NCBI GenBank assembly: GCA_016235165.1
Contig: JACRLX010000044.1
Span: 1-64,000 of the forward strand
Direction of reading: 5' to 3'
DNA length: 64,000 nt
DNA from: Rhodocyclales bacterium
GTDB taxonomy: Bacteria; Pseudomonadota; Gammaproteobacteria; Burkholderiales; Rhodocyclaceae
Shown here piece by piece: positions 16,589 through 23,898 of this stretch. Position 1 is the stretch's first letter. Each line of letters opens with the position of its first letter. The translations under genes were made by a program, and so were the position numbers. Below the pieces are notes generated by a model. It was not told the origin of the DNA and did not search any database. It saw only the letters and a program-made list of their open reading frames with translations.

Positions 16589-17413
16589 ATGAGCAAGACC
16601 ATGGTTTCCACCGCCGTTGCCGGCGTCCTGCTGGCCCTGGGTTCGCACGCCGCCATCGCCGCCCCCGACTGGGGCAAGGTACCCAAGCGCGACGTGCATG
16701 TCTTCCATCCCGGCGTCACGCCGATCGAATGGGCGACCAAGAAAGCCGACCACAGCGGCACCGCCGGCATGAAGAAGGGCGAGACCTGCGCCGGCTGCCA
16801 CGAAGAGAAGGGTGCGCTGAACTTCAATTTCAAGCGTCTGGCCGACAAGGAACTGGAGCCAAAGGGGGCGCCCAAGACCATGACCTTCCCGGTCAGCGTA
16901 CAGGCCGCCTACGATGCCGCCAACCTTTACATCCGCCTGAGCTTCAAGGCCCCCGCGGGCGGCGCCGACAAGGGCGACAAGGACAACGAGGTCAAGGCCA
17001 CCATTCTTTTCGCCGACGCCAAGGTGCCGCAGGCCGACCAGTTCGGTTGCTGGCAAAGCTGCCACGCCGATGCCAAGACCATGCCCGGCGCCGACGACAA
17101 GAAGTCGAAGTATGTCGCCGCTGGCGCCTACGAACTGGTGCAGTGGGCCAGCAAGGGCAACAAGGTATCCGACGGCAGCGTGACCACCGAGCGCAAGATG
17201 AGCGGCGGCACGACGGGTGCCAAGGTGGAAGCCAGCAAGGCCGGCGACACCTACACAGTCACCTTTACCCGCAAGAATCCGGGCGAGGGCAAGAGCCTGC
17301 CCTTTGGCGTCGCCATCCATGCCGATCACTCGCACGGCCGTTTCCATCATGTCTCGCTGGGTTACAAACTGGGCATCGGTGCCGATGGCGACGTGAAGGC
17401 CGTGAAGCAGTAA
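16589..17413 (+). CDS. nirB: NirB-type cytochrome c-552 (EB_dh heme-binding fold)
   Basis: A 274-residue periplasmic cytochrome with a Sec signal (cut near AAIAA-P). It has one canonical CAGCH (67-71) and one atypical C-x3-CH motif, CWQSCH (154-159), consistent with a diheme protein. From residue 95 it has the beta-sandwich of the cytochrome c-552/DMSO-reductase-like heme-binding family (MTFPVSVQAAYDAANLYIRLSFKA). Position after nirS-nirT matches nirB of P. stutzeri. An AAAGGAGCAG ribosome site precedes it. It probably carries electrons in the periplasm; its exact partner is unproven in the family. Confidence 0.8.
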   Translation: MSKTMVSTAVAGVLLALGSHAAIAAPDWGKVPKRDVHVFHPGVTPIEWATKKADHSGTAGMKKGETCAGCHEEKGALNFNFKRLADKELEPKGAPKTMTFPVSVQAAYDAANLYIRLSFKAPAGGADKGDKDNEVKATILFADAKVPQADQFGCWQSCHADAKTMPGADDKKSKYVAAGAYELVQWASKGNKVSDGSVTTERKMSGGTTGAKVEASKAGDTYTVTFTRKNPGEGKSLPFGVAIHADHSHGRFHHVSLGYKLGIGADGDVKAVKQ

Positions 17414-17431
17414 TTTTCCGGAAAGCCGGAG

Positions 17432-17764
17432 ATGAACATCGCCGGTAGCTTGACGAAACGGGTGCCGGGCTTGCTGGCACTCGTTTTTTCTTTCGACGCC
17501 TGCGCCCAGCAGACCGTCGAGGTGACGATCCGGGACTACAAGTTCCTGCCCGCCGAAGTGCGCATCCACGCCGGCGATACGGTGAAGTGGACCAACCAGG
17601 AAAAGCGCACCAGCCATTCGGTGCTGTTTCCCGCCGAGAACGGGCTTGAATCGGAGCGCCTGTTCCCCGGCGAAAGCTGGCAGCGAAGCTTCACCGTGAC
17701 CGGTACCCATGCCTACCGTTGCGGGCCGCATGAGGAAATGAAGGGCGTGGTTCATGTCGATTGA
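17432..17764 (+). CDS. Cupredoxin (plastocyanin/pseudoazurin-like)
   Basis: A 110-residue secreted type 1 copper protein. The signal peptide ends at DACA-Q; the mature part begins VEVTIRDYKFLPAEVRIHAGDTVKWTN. The copper ligands are visible: His in TSHSVLF, then Cys, His and Met in CGPHEEM. Its place between nirB and nirC, where other nir clusters carry small cytochromes such as nirM, suggests it donates electrons to NirS. Its stop lies inside nirC (11-base overlap). The direct role is inference. Confidence 0.85.
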   Translation: MNIAGSLTKRVPGLLALVFSFDACAQQTVEVTIRDYKFLPAEVRIHAGDTVKWTNQEKRTSHSVLFPAENGLESERLFPGESWQRSFTVTGTHAYRCGPHEEMKGVVHVD

Positions 17765-18086
17765 TTCCGCCTTGCTCCGACTGCTCACGGCCTGCTGCCT
17801 CGTGGGCCTTGCCGGCGCCACGGCGGCCGAACCCAGCCCGGCGCGGCGGCAGGAACTGATACACCTGGTGCGCCAGGATTGCGGCTCCTGCCATGGCATG
17901 ACCCTGCAAGGCGGGCTGGGGCCGGCGCTGCTGCCGCGGACCCTGGCCGACAAGCCGGCCGAGGGACTGGTCGCCACCATCGTGTACGGCCGCCCCGGTA
18001 CCGCGATGCCGCCATGGCAAGGTTTTCTCGCCGAGGAGGAGGCACGGTGGATCGTCGGGCGCCTGCTCGAAGGCTTTCCCAAATGA
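17754..18086 (+). CDS. nirC: NirC-type monoheme cytochrome c
   Basis: A 110-residue periplasmic class I cytochrome c. A signal peptide ends near TAAEP, a single CGSCH heme site lies at about residues 43-47, and distal Met is probably in GTAMPPW. NirC in other denitrifiers supplies electrons during heme d1 maturation or to NirS. The start is embedded in the cupredoxin gene and its stop overlaps the nirF start (ATGA), showing tight translational coupling. Confidence 0.85.
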   Translation: MSIDSALLRLLTACCLVGLAGATAAEPSPARRQELIHLVRQDCGSCHGMTLQGGLGPALLPRTLADKPAEGLVATIVYGRPGTAMPPWQGFLAEEEARWIVGRLLEGFPK

Positions 18087-19285
18087 AGGCCGCACTGCAT
18101 CTGCTTCGGCTGCTTGCCGCGGTGCTGTTGCTCTCCGCCTGCGCCGGCACGCCCTTGCGCGAAAGCGGGAGTGCCGTGCAGTTGCGCGGCACGGGCGATC
18201 TCGGCCTGGTGATCGAGCGTGCCAGCGGTCAGGTCACGCTGGTGAATACCTCGATACGCGAGGCCTATGCCCGCATCGGCGGCCTGGGCGACCTGTCGCA
18301 CGCCTCGGTGGTGTATTCGCGCGACGCGCGTTATGCCTACGTATTCGGCCGCGACGGCGGCCTCTCCAAGATCGACCTGCTCGAAGCGCGTATCGTCAAG
18401 CGCGTGATGCAGTCGGGCAATGCCATCGGCGGCTCGATCTCGCAGGACGGGCGCATCGTGGTGGCGCAGAACTACACGCCGGGAGGCATCAAGGCCTTCG
18501 ATGCCGATACCCTGGAACTGCTGTCCGAGGTTCCGGCCGAATACGCACCGGGAAAATTTTCCAAGGTGGTGGGTCTGGCCGATGTGCCGGGCAACAGGTT
18601 TGCCTACGCCCTGTTCGATGGCGGCGAGATCTGGGTCAGCGATTTCACCGATCCGAAGAAGCCCGTGACGCAGCGCTTCCCGGCCGGGCAGCAGCCCTAT
18701 GACGGTCTCGTCACGCCCAATGGCCGTCATTACCTGGCAGGCCTGTTCGGCGAGGACGGCATTGCCATGCTCGACCTCTGGCAGCCGGAGCAGGGCGCGC
18801 GCAAGATCCTCGAAAAGTACGGCAGGGGCGAAGAAAAGCTGCCGGTGTTCAAGATGCCGCATTTGCGCGGCTGGTCGATGGCGGCGGGGCGCGCCTGGCT
18901 GCCGGCGATCGGCCGCCACGAGGTGCTGATGGCCGACGCCGACACCTGGCGGGAAACCGGCCGCGTCGCGGTCAAGGGGCAGCCGGTGTTCGTCATGGCC
19001 AGTCCCGACGGGCGCCAGATCTGGGTCAATTTCGCCTTTCCCGACAACGGCTGGGTGCAGGTGATCGATACCCTGAGCGGCAAGCTGGTGCAGACATTGC
19101 AACCCGGCAAGGCCGTGTTGCACATGGAATTCACGCCGCGCGGCGAGGCTGTCTGGATCTCCGCGCGCGACGACAATCGCGTCCTGATCTATGACACGCG
19201 CACGTTCCGCCAACTCGGCAGCCTGCCGGTGGAGGCACCCTCGGGCATCTTCTTCACTAGCCGCGCCGCACGCATAGGATTCTGA
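18083..19285 (+). CDS. nirF: NirF, heme d1 biosynthesis protein
   Basis: A 400-residue beta-propeller protein related to the d1 domain of NirS but lacking a cytochrome c domain, needed for heme d1 formation. ATG 18083 overlaps the nirC stop. The N-terminus (LLAAVLLLSACAG) has a lipobox, so it should be a lipoprotein on the periplasmic side. Propeller landmarks similar to NirS are SRDARYAYVFGRDGGLSKIDL, GGSISQDGRIVVAQNYTP and LHMEFTPRGEAVWISARDDN. A longer open frame exists upstream but overlaps nirC entirely. Confidence 0.93.
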   Translation: MKAALHLLRLLAAVLLLSACAGTPLRESGSAVQLRGTGDLGLVIERASGQVTLVNTSIREAYARIGGLGDLSHASVVYSRDARYAYVFGRDGGLSKIDLLEARIVKRVMQSGNAIGGSISQDGRIVVAQNYTPGGIKAFDADTLELLSEVPAEYAPGKFSKVVGLADVPGNRFAYALFDGGEIWVSDFTDPKKPVTQRFPAGQQPYDGLVTPNGRHYLAGLFGEDGIAMLDLWQPEQGARKILEKYGRGEEKLPVFKMPHLRGWSMAAGRAWLPAIGRHEVLMADADTWRETGRVAVKGQPVFVMASPDGRQIWVNFAFPDNGWVQVIDTLSGKLVQTLQPGKAVLHMEFTPRGEAVWISARDDNRVLIYDTRTFRQLGSLPVEAPSGIFFTSRAARIGF

Positions 19286-19287
19286 CC

Positions 19288-20295
19288 ATGGACTTTCCCT
19301 TCACGCCATTGGAATACGTCGTGCTCAATGACTGGCAGCGCGATTTCCCCATCGTGCGGCGACCCTTCGGCGAAATTGCCCGCCGCATCGGTGCCACCGA
19401 ACCGGAGGTGCTGGCCACTGTGGAACGGCTTAACGCCCGCGGCGCGATCGGCCGTGTTGGCGCGGTGTTTGCGCCGCGTCGCGTCGGCGCCTCGACGCTG
19501 GCCGCGCTGGCCGCGCCGCCGGAGCAAATCGAGCGCATCGCGGCCCTGGTCAGCGCCCGTCCCGAGGTGAACCACAATTACCAGCGCGAACATCGCTACA
19601 ACCTCTGGTTCGTCGCCACCGCCGCCGATCAGGTGGCGCTCGACGCCGCACTGGCGGCAATCGAGCACGATACCGGATGCCGCGTGATCGCCTTGCCGCT
19701 GGAGAACGAATTCCACATCGACCTCGGCTTCGATCTCCGCTCCGGCCACAAATCGGCGGCGCCTGCGGCCCCGCGACCGGCGCGGGAGCCGGACGCCGAG
19801 GACAAGCGACTCATGGCAGCTTTGCAATCCGGCCTGGAATTGTTGCCGCGACCTTTCCGCCAACTGGGCGAGACCCTGTTCATGGACGAGGAGGAAGTCA
19901 TCGCGCGGATATCCTCGATGGTCGAGGACGGCACCATCAAGCGCTTCGGCATCGTCGTGCGCCACCACGAACTGGGCTATCGCGCCAATGCCATGGTGGT
20001 ATTCGACCTGCCCGACGAGGAGGTTGATGCGGTCGGGGCACGGCTCGCCACGGAGCCCGGCGTCAATCTCTGTTATCGGCGCCGGCGCAGCCTGCCCGAT
20101 TGGCCCTACAACCTGTATTGCATGGTGCATGGGCGTTCGCGCGATGAGGCCGAGCCGGTGATCGATCGCCTCGCCGCGATCGCCGGTCAGCCGGCGACGG
20201 CCTTGTTCTCGACGCGCCGCTTCAAGCAATGCGGCGCGCGCTATTTTCCCGACGCGGCGGCAACCCGCTTGCTGGCCGAGCCAGCCCATGCCTGA
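19288..20295 (+). CDS. nirDL: Siroheme decarboxylase, fused NirD-NirL
   Basis: Decarboxylates siroheme to 12,18-didecarboxysiroheme in heme d1 synthesis. The 335 residues contain two AsnC/Lrp-like modules. The first (about 5-150) starts LEYVVLNDWQRDFP; the second (about 170-325) starts EDKRLMAALQSGLELLPRPF. Each has a winged-helix part and the ferredoxin-like segment (HNYQREHRYNLWFV; CYRRRRSLPDWPYNLYCMVHG). In other genomes these are separate nirD and nirL genes or a fusion. It lies three bases after nirF and overlaps nirG by eight bases. Confidence 0.92.
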   Translation: MDFPFTPLEYVVLNDWQRDFPIVRRPFGEIARRIGATEPEVLATVERLNARGAIGRVGAVFAPRRVGASTLAALAAPPEQIERIAALVSARPEVNHNYQREHRYNLWFVATAADQVALDAALAAIEHDTGCRVIALPLENEFHIDLGFDLRSGHKSAAPAAPRPAREPDAEDKRLMAALQSGLELLPRPFRQLGETLFMDEEEVIARISSMVEDGTIKRFGIVVRHHELGYRANAMVVFDLPDEEVDAVGARLATEPGVNLCYRRRRSLPDWPYNLYCMVHGRSRDEAEPVIDRLAAIAGQPATALFSTRRFKQCGARYFPDAAATRLLAEPAHA

Positions 20296-20758
20296 AGCAA
20301 GGGCGTCAGCCGCGCCTGACGACATCGACCGGCGCATCATCAATGCCTTGCAGGGCGATTTCCCGCTGGTAGACGAGCCTTACCGTGCCGTCGCCGGGTC
20401 GCTCGGGCTGGACGAGGCGGAGCTGCTGCGGCGCATCGACGCCATGCTCGAACGCAGGGTGTTGACTCGCTTCGGGCCGATGTTCCAGATCGAACGCGCC
20501 GGCGGCGCCTTCGTGCTGGCGGCGATGAAAGTGCCGGAACACGAGTTCGAAGGCGTGGCGGCGAAGGTCAACGCTTTTCCGGAAGTCGCCCACAACTACC
20601 GCCGTGACCATTCTCTCAACATGTGGTTCGTACTCGCCACGGCAACGCCGCAAGGCATTACCGAGGCCGTGACGGCGATCGAGTCGGCCACAGGACTGGC
20701 GGTTTTGCCCTTCCCCAAGGAACGCGAGTATTTCGTGGAAATGAAGCTCCATGCCTGA
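20288..20758 (+). CDS. nirG: Siroheme decarboxylase subunit NirG
   Basis: A 156-residue AsnC/Lrp-type protein with DIDRRIINALQGDFPLVDEPY at the start of the winged helix and VAHNYRRDHSLNMWFVLAT in the effector-like domain. The HNYRR histidine/arginine motif is conserved among siroheme decarboxylases. It works with NirDL and NirH on siroheme. Overlaps on both sides (eight bases each) show it is an internal operon gene. Confidence 0.9.
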   Translation: MPEARASAAPDDIDRRIINALQGDFPLVDEPYRAVAGSLGLDEAELLRRIDAMLERRVLTRFGPMFQIERAGGAFVLAAMKVPEHEFEGVAAKVNAFPEVAHNYRRDHSLNMWFVLATATPQGITEAVTAIESATGLAVLPFPKEREYFVEMKLHA

Positions 20759-21242
20759 CGCCGCACATCTCGATGCCCTTGACCGGCGCCTGATCGTCGC
20801 CACCCAGGCCGGCCTGCCACGCGTGTCGCGTCCGTATGACGCCATCGGAGCCGAGCTCGGTATTCCCGGTGGCGAAGTGATTGCGCGCCTGCAACGCATG
20901 CTCGACACGGGCGTGATCCGCCGCATCGGTGCCGTGCCGAACCATTACGCGATCGGTTACACGGCGAACGGCATGTCGGTGTGGGATGTCGCCGATGAGT
21001 GCATCGACGAACTGGGGGCCAGGGTGGGCGTGCTGGATTTCGTTACCCACTGTTACCGCCGTCCGCGTCGTCCGCCGGATTGGCCCTACAACCTGTTCGC
21101 CATGGTGCATTCGGGCAGCCGCGACGAAGTCGCCAACCGTGTCGCGGAGATTGCCGCGCTGCTGGGCGATGCCTGTCGCCGCCACGACATCCTCTACAGT
21201 ACCGCGATCCTCAAGAAGACCGGCCTGCGCATTGCCGGTTGA
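20751..21242 (+). CDS. nirH: Siroheme decarboxylase subunit NirH
   Basis: A 163-residue paralogue of NirG/NirL. The winged helix DALDRRLIVATQAGLPRVSRPYDAIG is followed by IRRIGAVPNHYAIGYTANGMSVWDV and THCYRRPRRPPDWPYNLFAMVHSGSRDEV, the latter close to the second half of NirDL. It is the last gene of the nirS operon and ends 16 bases before a convergent minus-strand gene. Confidence 0.9.
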   Translation: MPDAAHLDALDRRLIVATQAGLPRVSRPYDAIGAELGIPGGEVIARLQRMLDTGVIRRIGAVPNHYAIGYTANGMSVWDVADECIDELGARVGVLDFVTHCYRRPRRPPDWPYNLFAMVHSGSRDEVANRVAEIAALLGDACRRHDILYSTAILKKTGLRIAG

Positions 21243-21258
21243 GTTCCGCCTGCGCGGG

Positions 21259-21636
21259 TCAGGCGGATGTTTCGAGCTCAAGCCAGCGCCTGGCATCGCC
21301 GAGGCTGGAGAATACCTCGGCGGGAAAGGCGCGGCTCTCCCGGGTCATGTAGCGCATCGCCAGCCCGATGACGGCTGGGCAGGTGGCGACGATCGCCAGC
21401 TTGATCCGCGGATTGGATAGCCTCGCCGCCTGGTCGACCGCCCAGAGGTAGTCCATCTCGGCCGGCGTGGCGTCGCAGCCGGAAATGCGCGAGTAGTCGG
21501 CGATCACATAGCGGACGAGGTCGAAGCGGAAGTCGCCCTGGTAGGCAGTGCCGGCCCGCCTCATGTCGGCAAAGGAAACCTGCCCGGAAAAGGTGAGCGC
21601 CACGCCACAGGGCTCCCAGGCAAGTTCGTAGGCCAT
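21259..21636 (-). CDS. Hypothetical cytoplasmic alpha/beta protein
   Basis: A 125-residue protein without signal or membrane segment. The pattern of a beta strand ALTFSGQVSF, then RYVIADYSRISGCDATPAEMDYLWAVDQAA, and a second IKLAIVATCP followed by a long helix resembles the STAS/SpoIIAA-like fold seen in small orphan proteins of betaproteobacteria. No catalytic motif is visible. It converges with nirH and diverges from the hemerythrin regulator at 21785. Function unknown. Confidence 0.6.
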   Translation of the reverse strand: MAYELAWEPCGVALTFSGQVSFADMRRAGTAYQGDFRFDLVRYVIADYSRISGCDATPAEMDYLWAVDQAARLSNPRIKLAIVATCPAVIGLAMRYMTRESRAFPAEVFSSLGDARRWLELETSA

Positions 21637-21700
21637 CGCAATCTTTCGTTTCCAGAGTGTCGAGCAAGCGGCGTACTCTACGGGCCGTCCTGCGCAATGT

Positions 21701-21746
21701 CATCACCCCGCGGGGTGATGGTAATCGCCGGTGCCTTGCCTATACT
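21701..21746 (+). promoter_or_regulatory. Perfect palindrome plus -10 before the hemerythrin-LuxR gene
   Basis: CATCACCCCGCGGGGTGATG at 21701-21720 is a perfect 20-base palindrome. TATACT at 21741-21746 is a reasonable -10, so the palindrome would cover the -35 area, a classic operator position. A start site near 21753 leaves a short leader before ATG 21785. The regulator is unknown; autoregulation by the adjacent LuxR-type protein is possible. Confidence 0.5.
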
Positions 21747-21784
21747 GGATGTACGCGTTCAGGGACCACCTATTCAGGGTACGC

Positions 21785-22576
21785 ATGGGAATTATCCTTA
21801 CCGGTCACGCCGAGATCGATCACCAGCATGCGATTCTCGACGGCATGGTCGACGAGTTGGCGCGTTTCTGCGCGGAAATGGCTCGCGACAAGGACGCCTC
21901 GTGTGATCGATGCGGCATCCGCAAGCGCCAGCGCTGCGGCGCGACGCTGGGAGCGATCAACCGCGAGCTGAGAGCCTTTCTCGTCGGGCATGCGACCTAC
22001 GAGGAACGCATGATGGAGCTGTTGCCGCGTACCGCCATATGCCGTGCCCATGTCAAGGGACACAAGGCGGCCCACGCCGGCATCGCGAAACAGCTGGCGC
22101 GGCTTGCGCCGCAGATCGACAAGGAATGTCCTCGACTGCTCGCGGCGCGCCTGGAGGGAGTCGTGCGGGAATGGATGGGGGACCACGCCACGCTGTTCGA
22201 CGACAACCTGGTCAGGCAGCTGAGTCCGCGCAAGGCCAGCGAAATCGACCTCGACGGCGAACTGGTGGCCATTCTCGACGAATATGTCTTTCACAACCGG
22301 CCAACCGGGCCGAGGGGGTCGCTGGTTCCCGAGCGGGCGATCGACCGGAAAAAGCTGGAAGTCCGCGGACGCTTCGAATTGCTTTCGCCGGCGCAGCGCG
22401 AGGTCTTCTGGCTGGTGGTCAATGGCAGCAAGAACAGCGAGATTGCCGACGCGCTGGGAATCTCGATCAACACCGTGAAGTCGCATCGTGCGGCGGTCTT
22501 CCAGAAAATGGAAGTCAATTCGGTGCTCGATCTGGTGAAGAAGACCGACGTCCTGCGCCGCGGCTTCCGCAAGTGA
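21785..22576 (+). CDS. Hemerythrin-domain / LuxR-type HTH fusion regulator
   Basis: Numbered from ATG 21785 (about 263 residues). An N-terminal hemerythrin fold carries likely iron ligands H15 (EIDHQH), H69 and E73/E74 (GHATYEERMM), two of H89/H93/H97 (HVKGHKAAH), H134 and D139. Between the first two helices is an insert with C40, C43 and C51 (C-x2-C-x7-C). The C-terminal 65 residues are a LuxR/GerE helix-turn-helix (LSPAQREVFWLVVNGSKNSEIADALGISINTVKSHRAAVFQKM). It should be a transcription factor sensing O2, NO or redox state through the di-iron site; that is inference from fold and position between nir and nos. GTG 21731 is an alternative start, but ATG 21785 aligns with the domain. Confidence 0.85.
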   Translation: MGIILTGHAEIDHQHAILDGMVDELARFCAEMARDKDASCDRCGIRKRQRCGATLGAINRELRAFLVGHATYEERMMELLPRTAICRAHVKGHKAAHAGIAKQLARLAPQIDKECPRLLAARLEGVVREWMGDHATLFDDNLVRQLSPRKASEIDLDGELVAILDEYVFHNRPTGPRGSLVPERAIDRKKLEVRGRFELLSPAQREVFWLVVNGSKNSEIADALGISINTVKSHRAAVFQKMEVNSVLDLVKKTDVLRRGFRK

Positions 22577-22655
22577 AACTTCCCGCGCGTTGGCGCCTGC
22601 GGGACCGTTGAACGCGGTGCTCGCGGGTGTTATTGTCTGCCTACCGGGAATGGGC

Positions 22656-22675
22656 CCGGGGCATCTTGCCCCCGG
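22656..22675 (+). other. GC-rich stem-loop between hemerythrin genes
   Basis: GGGGCA (22658-22663) pairs with TGCCCC (22667-22672) around TCT, extended by CC/GG. It lies about 80 bases after the fusion regulator and 75 before the bacteriohemerythrin. The lack of a T-run makes termination uncertain. Confidence 0.35.
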
Positions 22676-22747
22676 CCTTCGACAGGTTTGGTCGCAGGTC
22701 GTGATCGTCATCGCCTTGCATGCCCGGATTGGCCACGGGAGGAGGCG

Positions 22748-23167
22748 ATGCCTATTGTTTGGCGTGATGCATTTAGCATTGGTTACAAGCAGATAGACCT
22801 TGATCATCGGCACCTGCTGGATCTGATCAACGTCGTCGAAGCGGCCCTGACCAGCGAGCATGCGCTGAGCAAGTTGCTGAATGCCATTGACGACTTGATG
22901 GAATACACGCGACGGCATTTCACCTTCGAGGAACGTTTGATGGCTGACGCCGTGTATCCTCATTTTGAAAGGCACAAGGCGGGCCATCTCGAACTGATCG
23001 AACAGCTGAAGCAGGCGGCGGCGCCGATTAAGGTTCTGGCGGCTGGTGAGGCGCAAATGACGAGCGCGGTTCCGGAGGCGGCTCGCGACGCTCTGGTCGC
23101 GCTACTGCGGCATTGGCTGGTTGATCACATCATCAAGGAAGACATGCAGCTGAAGCCGTTTCTGTAG
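22748..23167 (+). CDS. Bacteriohemerythrin
   Basis: A 139-residue single-domain hemerythrin preceded by an excellent GGGAGGAGG ribosome site. All di-iron ligands are present: DHRH, RRHFTFEE, HKAGH and HIIKED. It binds O2 (or NO) reversibly in the cytoplasm and may buffer or deliver it. It follows the hemerythrin-LuxR regulator by 171 bases, suggesting a functional pair. It converges with the diheme cytochrome at 23181. Confidence 0.92.
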   Translation: MPIVWRDAFSIGYKQIDLDHRHLLDLINVVEAALTSEHALSKLLNAIDDLMEYTRRHFTFEERLMADAVYPHFERHKAGHLELIEQLKQAAAPIKVLAAGEAQMTSAVPEAARDALVALLRHWLVDHIIKEDMQLKPFL

Positions 23168-23180
23168 GGGTGGGCATGGG

Positions 23181-23834
23181 CTACTGTTGTTCCTGGAGCG
23201 TGGTGATGTAGGCCAGGATGTCCTGCAGGTCGTCTTCCTTCAACTTGTTGAGGACTCCGCCAACGGCTTCCTCGTCGTGCGGCCGCTCGCCCTTGACGTA
23301 TTTCTCCATTTGCCGCTTGAGGTAGCTGGTGTACTGTCCGACCAGCCTCGGGAACATGCCGCGACCCATGCCGGTCTTGCCATGGCAAGTGACGCATTGC
23401 TTCTGGTACAGCACTTCGCCGTTGGCGAGATTACCCGGTATGCGCGGAATGATCATCACGCGTTCGGTCAGGGTCAAACGGGTCAAGGCATCGTCGCTGT
23501 CCTTGAACACCGGCCACTTGGTGGGTAGTTCGATCGATGCCAGGTAAGCGGCGATATCCTTGATGTCTTCGTCGGGAAGTTCGCGTTCCTGGGTATAGGG
23601 GTACATCGGGATGTTGATGCGCGTGCGGGCGCGAAACGCCTTGAGTTGCGATTCAAGGTACTTCGCGCCCTGTCCCGCCAGACGCGGGTATTCTCCGCGC
23701 GATCCGCCCTGGCCCAGTTCGCCGTGGCAGCCGGCGCAGGTGGTGTTGATTTCCTTTCCCTTGTCGAGGTTCTGGGCCTGGGCGCCGAAGGCGACGCAGA
23801 AAGGGATCAGGAGCAGGAGGATGGATCGCGTCAT
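23181..23834 (-). CDS. Diheme cytochrome c (c4-like)
   Basis: A 217-residue periplasmic cytochrome c4-type protein. The signal peptide (MTRSILLLLIPFCVAFGAQAQ) is followed by two similar c domains with CAGCH and CVTCH. Each is followed by the c4-family YPRLAGQGAKYLESQL / FPRLVGQYTSYLKRQ motif and a PDEDIKDIAAYL-type helix. It probably shuttles electrons to terminal oxidase or reductases. The longer frame upstream has no protein character. It is divergent from the RegB-like kinase, about 64 bases apart. Confidence 0.88.
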   Translation of the reverse strand: MTRSILLLLIPFCVAFGAQAQNLDKGKEINTTCAGCHGELGQGGSRGEYPRLAGQGAKYLESQLKAFRARTRINIPMYPYTQERELPDEDIKDIAAYLASIELPTKWPVFKDSDDALTRLTLTERVMIIPRIPGNLANGEVLYQKQCVTCHGKTGMGRGMFPRLVGQYTSYLKRQMEKYVKGERPHDEEAVGGVLNKLKEDDLQDILAYITTLQEQQ

Positions 23835-23898
23835 GAGGTCAGGTGCCGATTCGGTGCGGCGGATTGTCGCAGCATGTTGGCGGGCGTTTCCTTGATCT

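Noticed and set aside
15917-19213. Very long open frame (1098 codons) antisense to nirT-nirF
   Set aside because: It is a GC-rich shadow frame opposite well-identified nir genes. Its translation is low-complexity His/Gly/Ala-rich and has no domain pattern.
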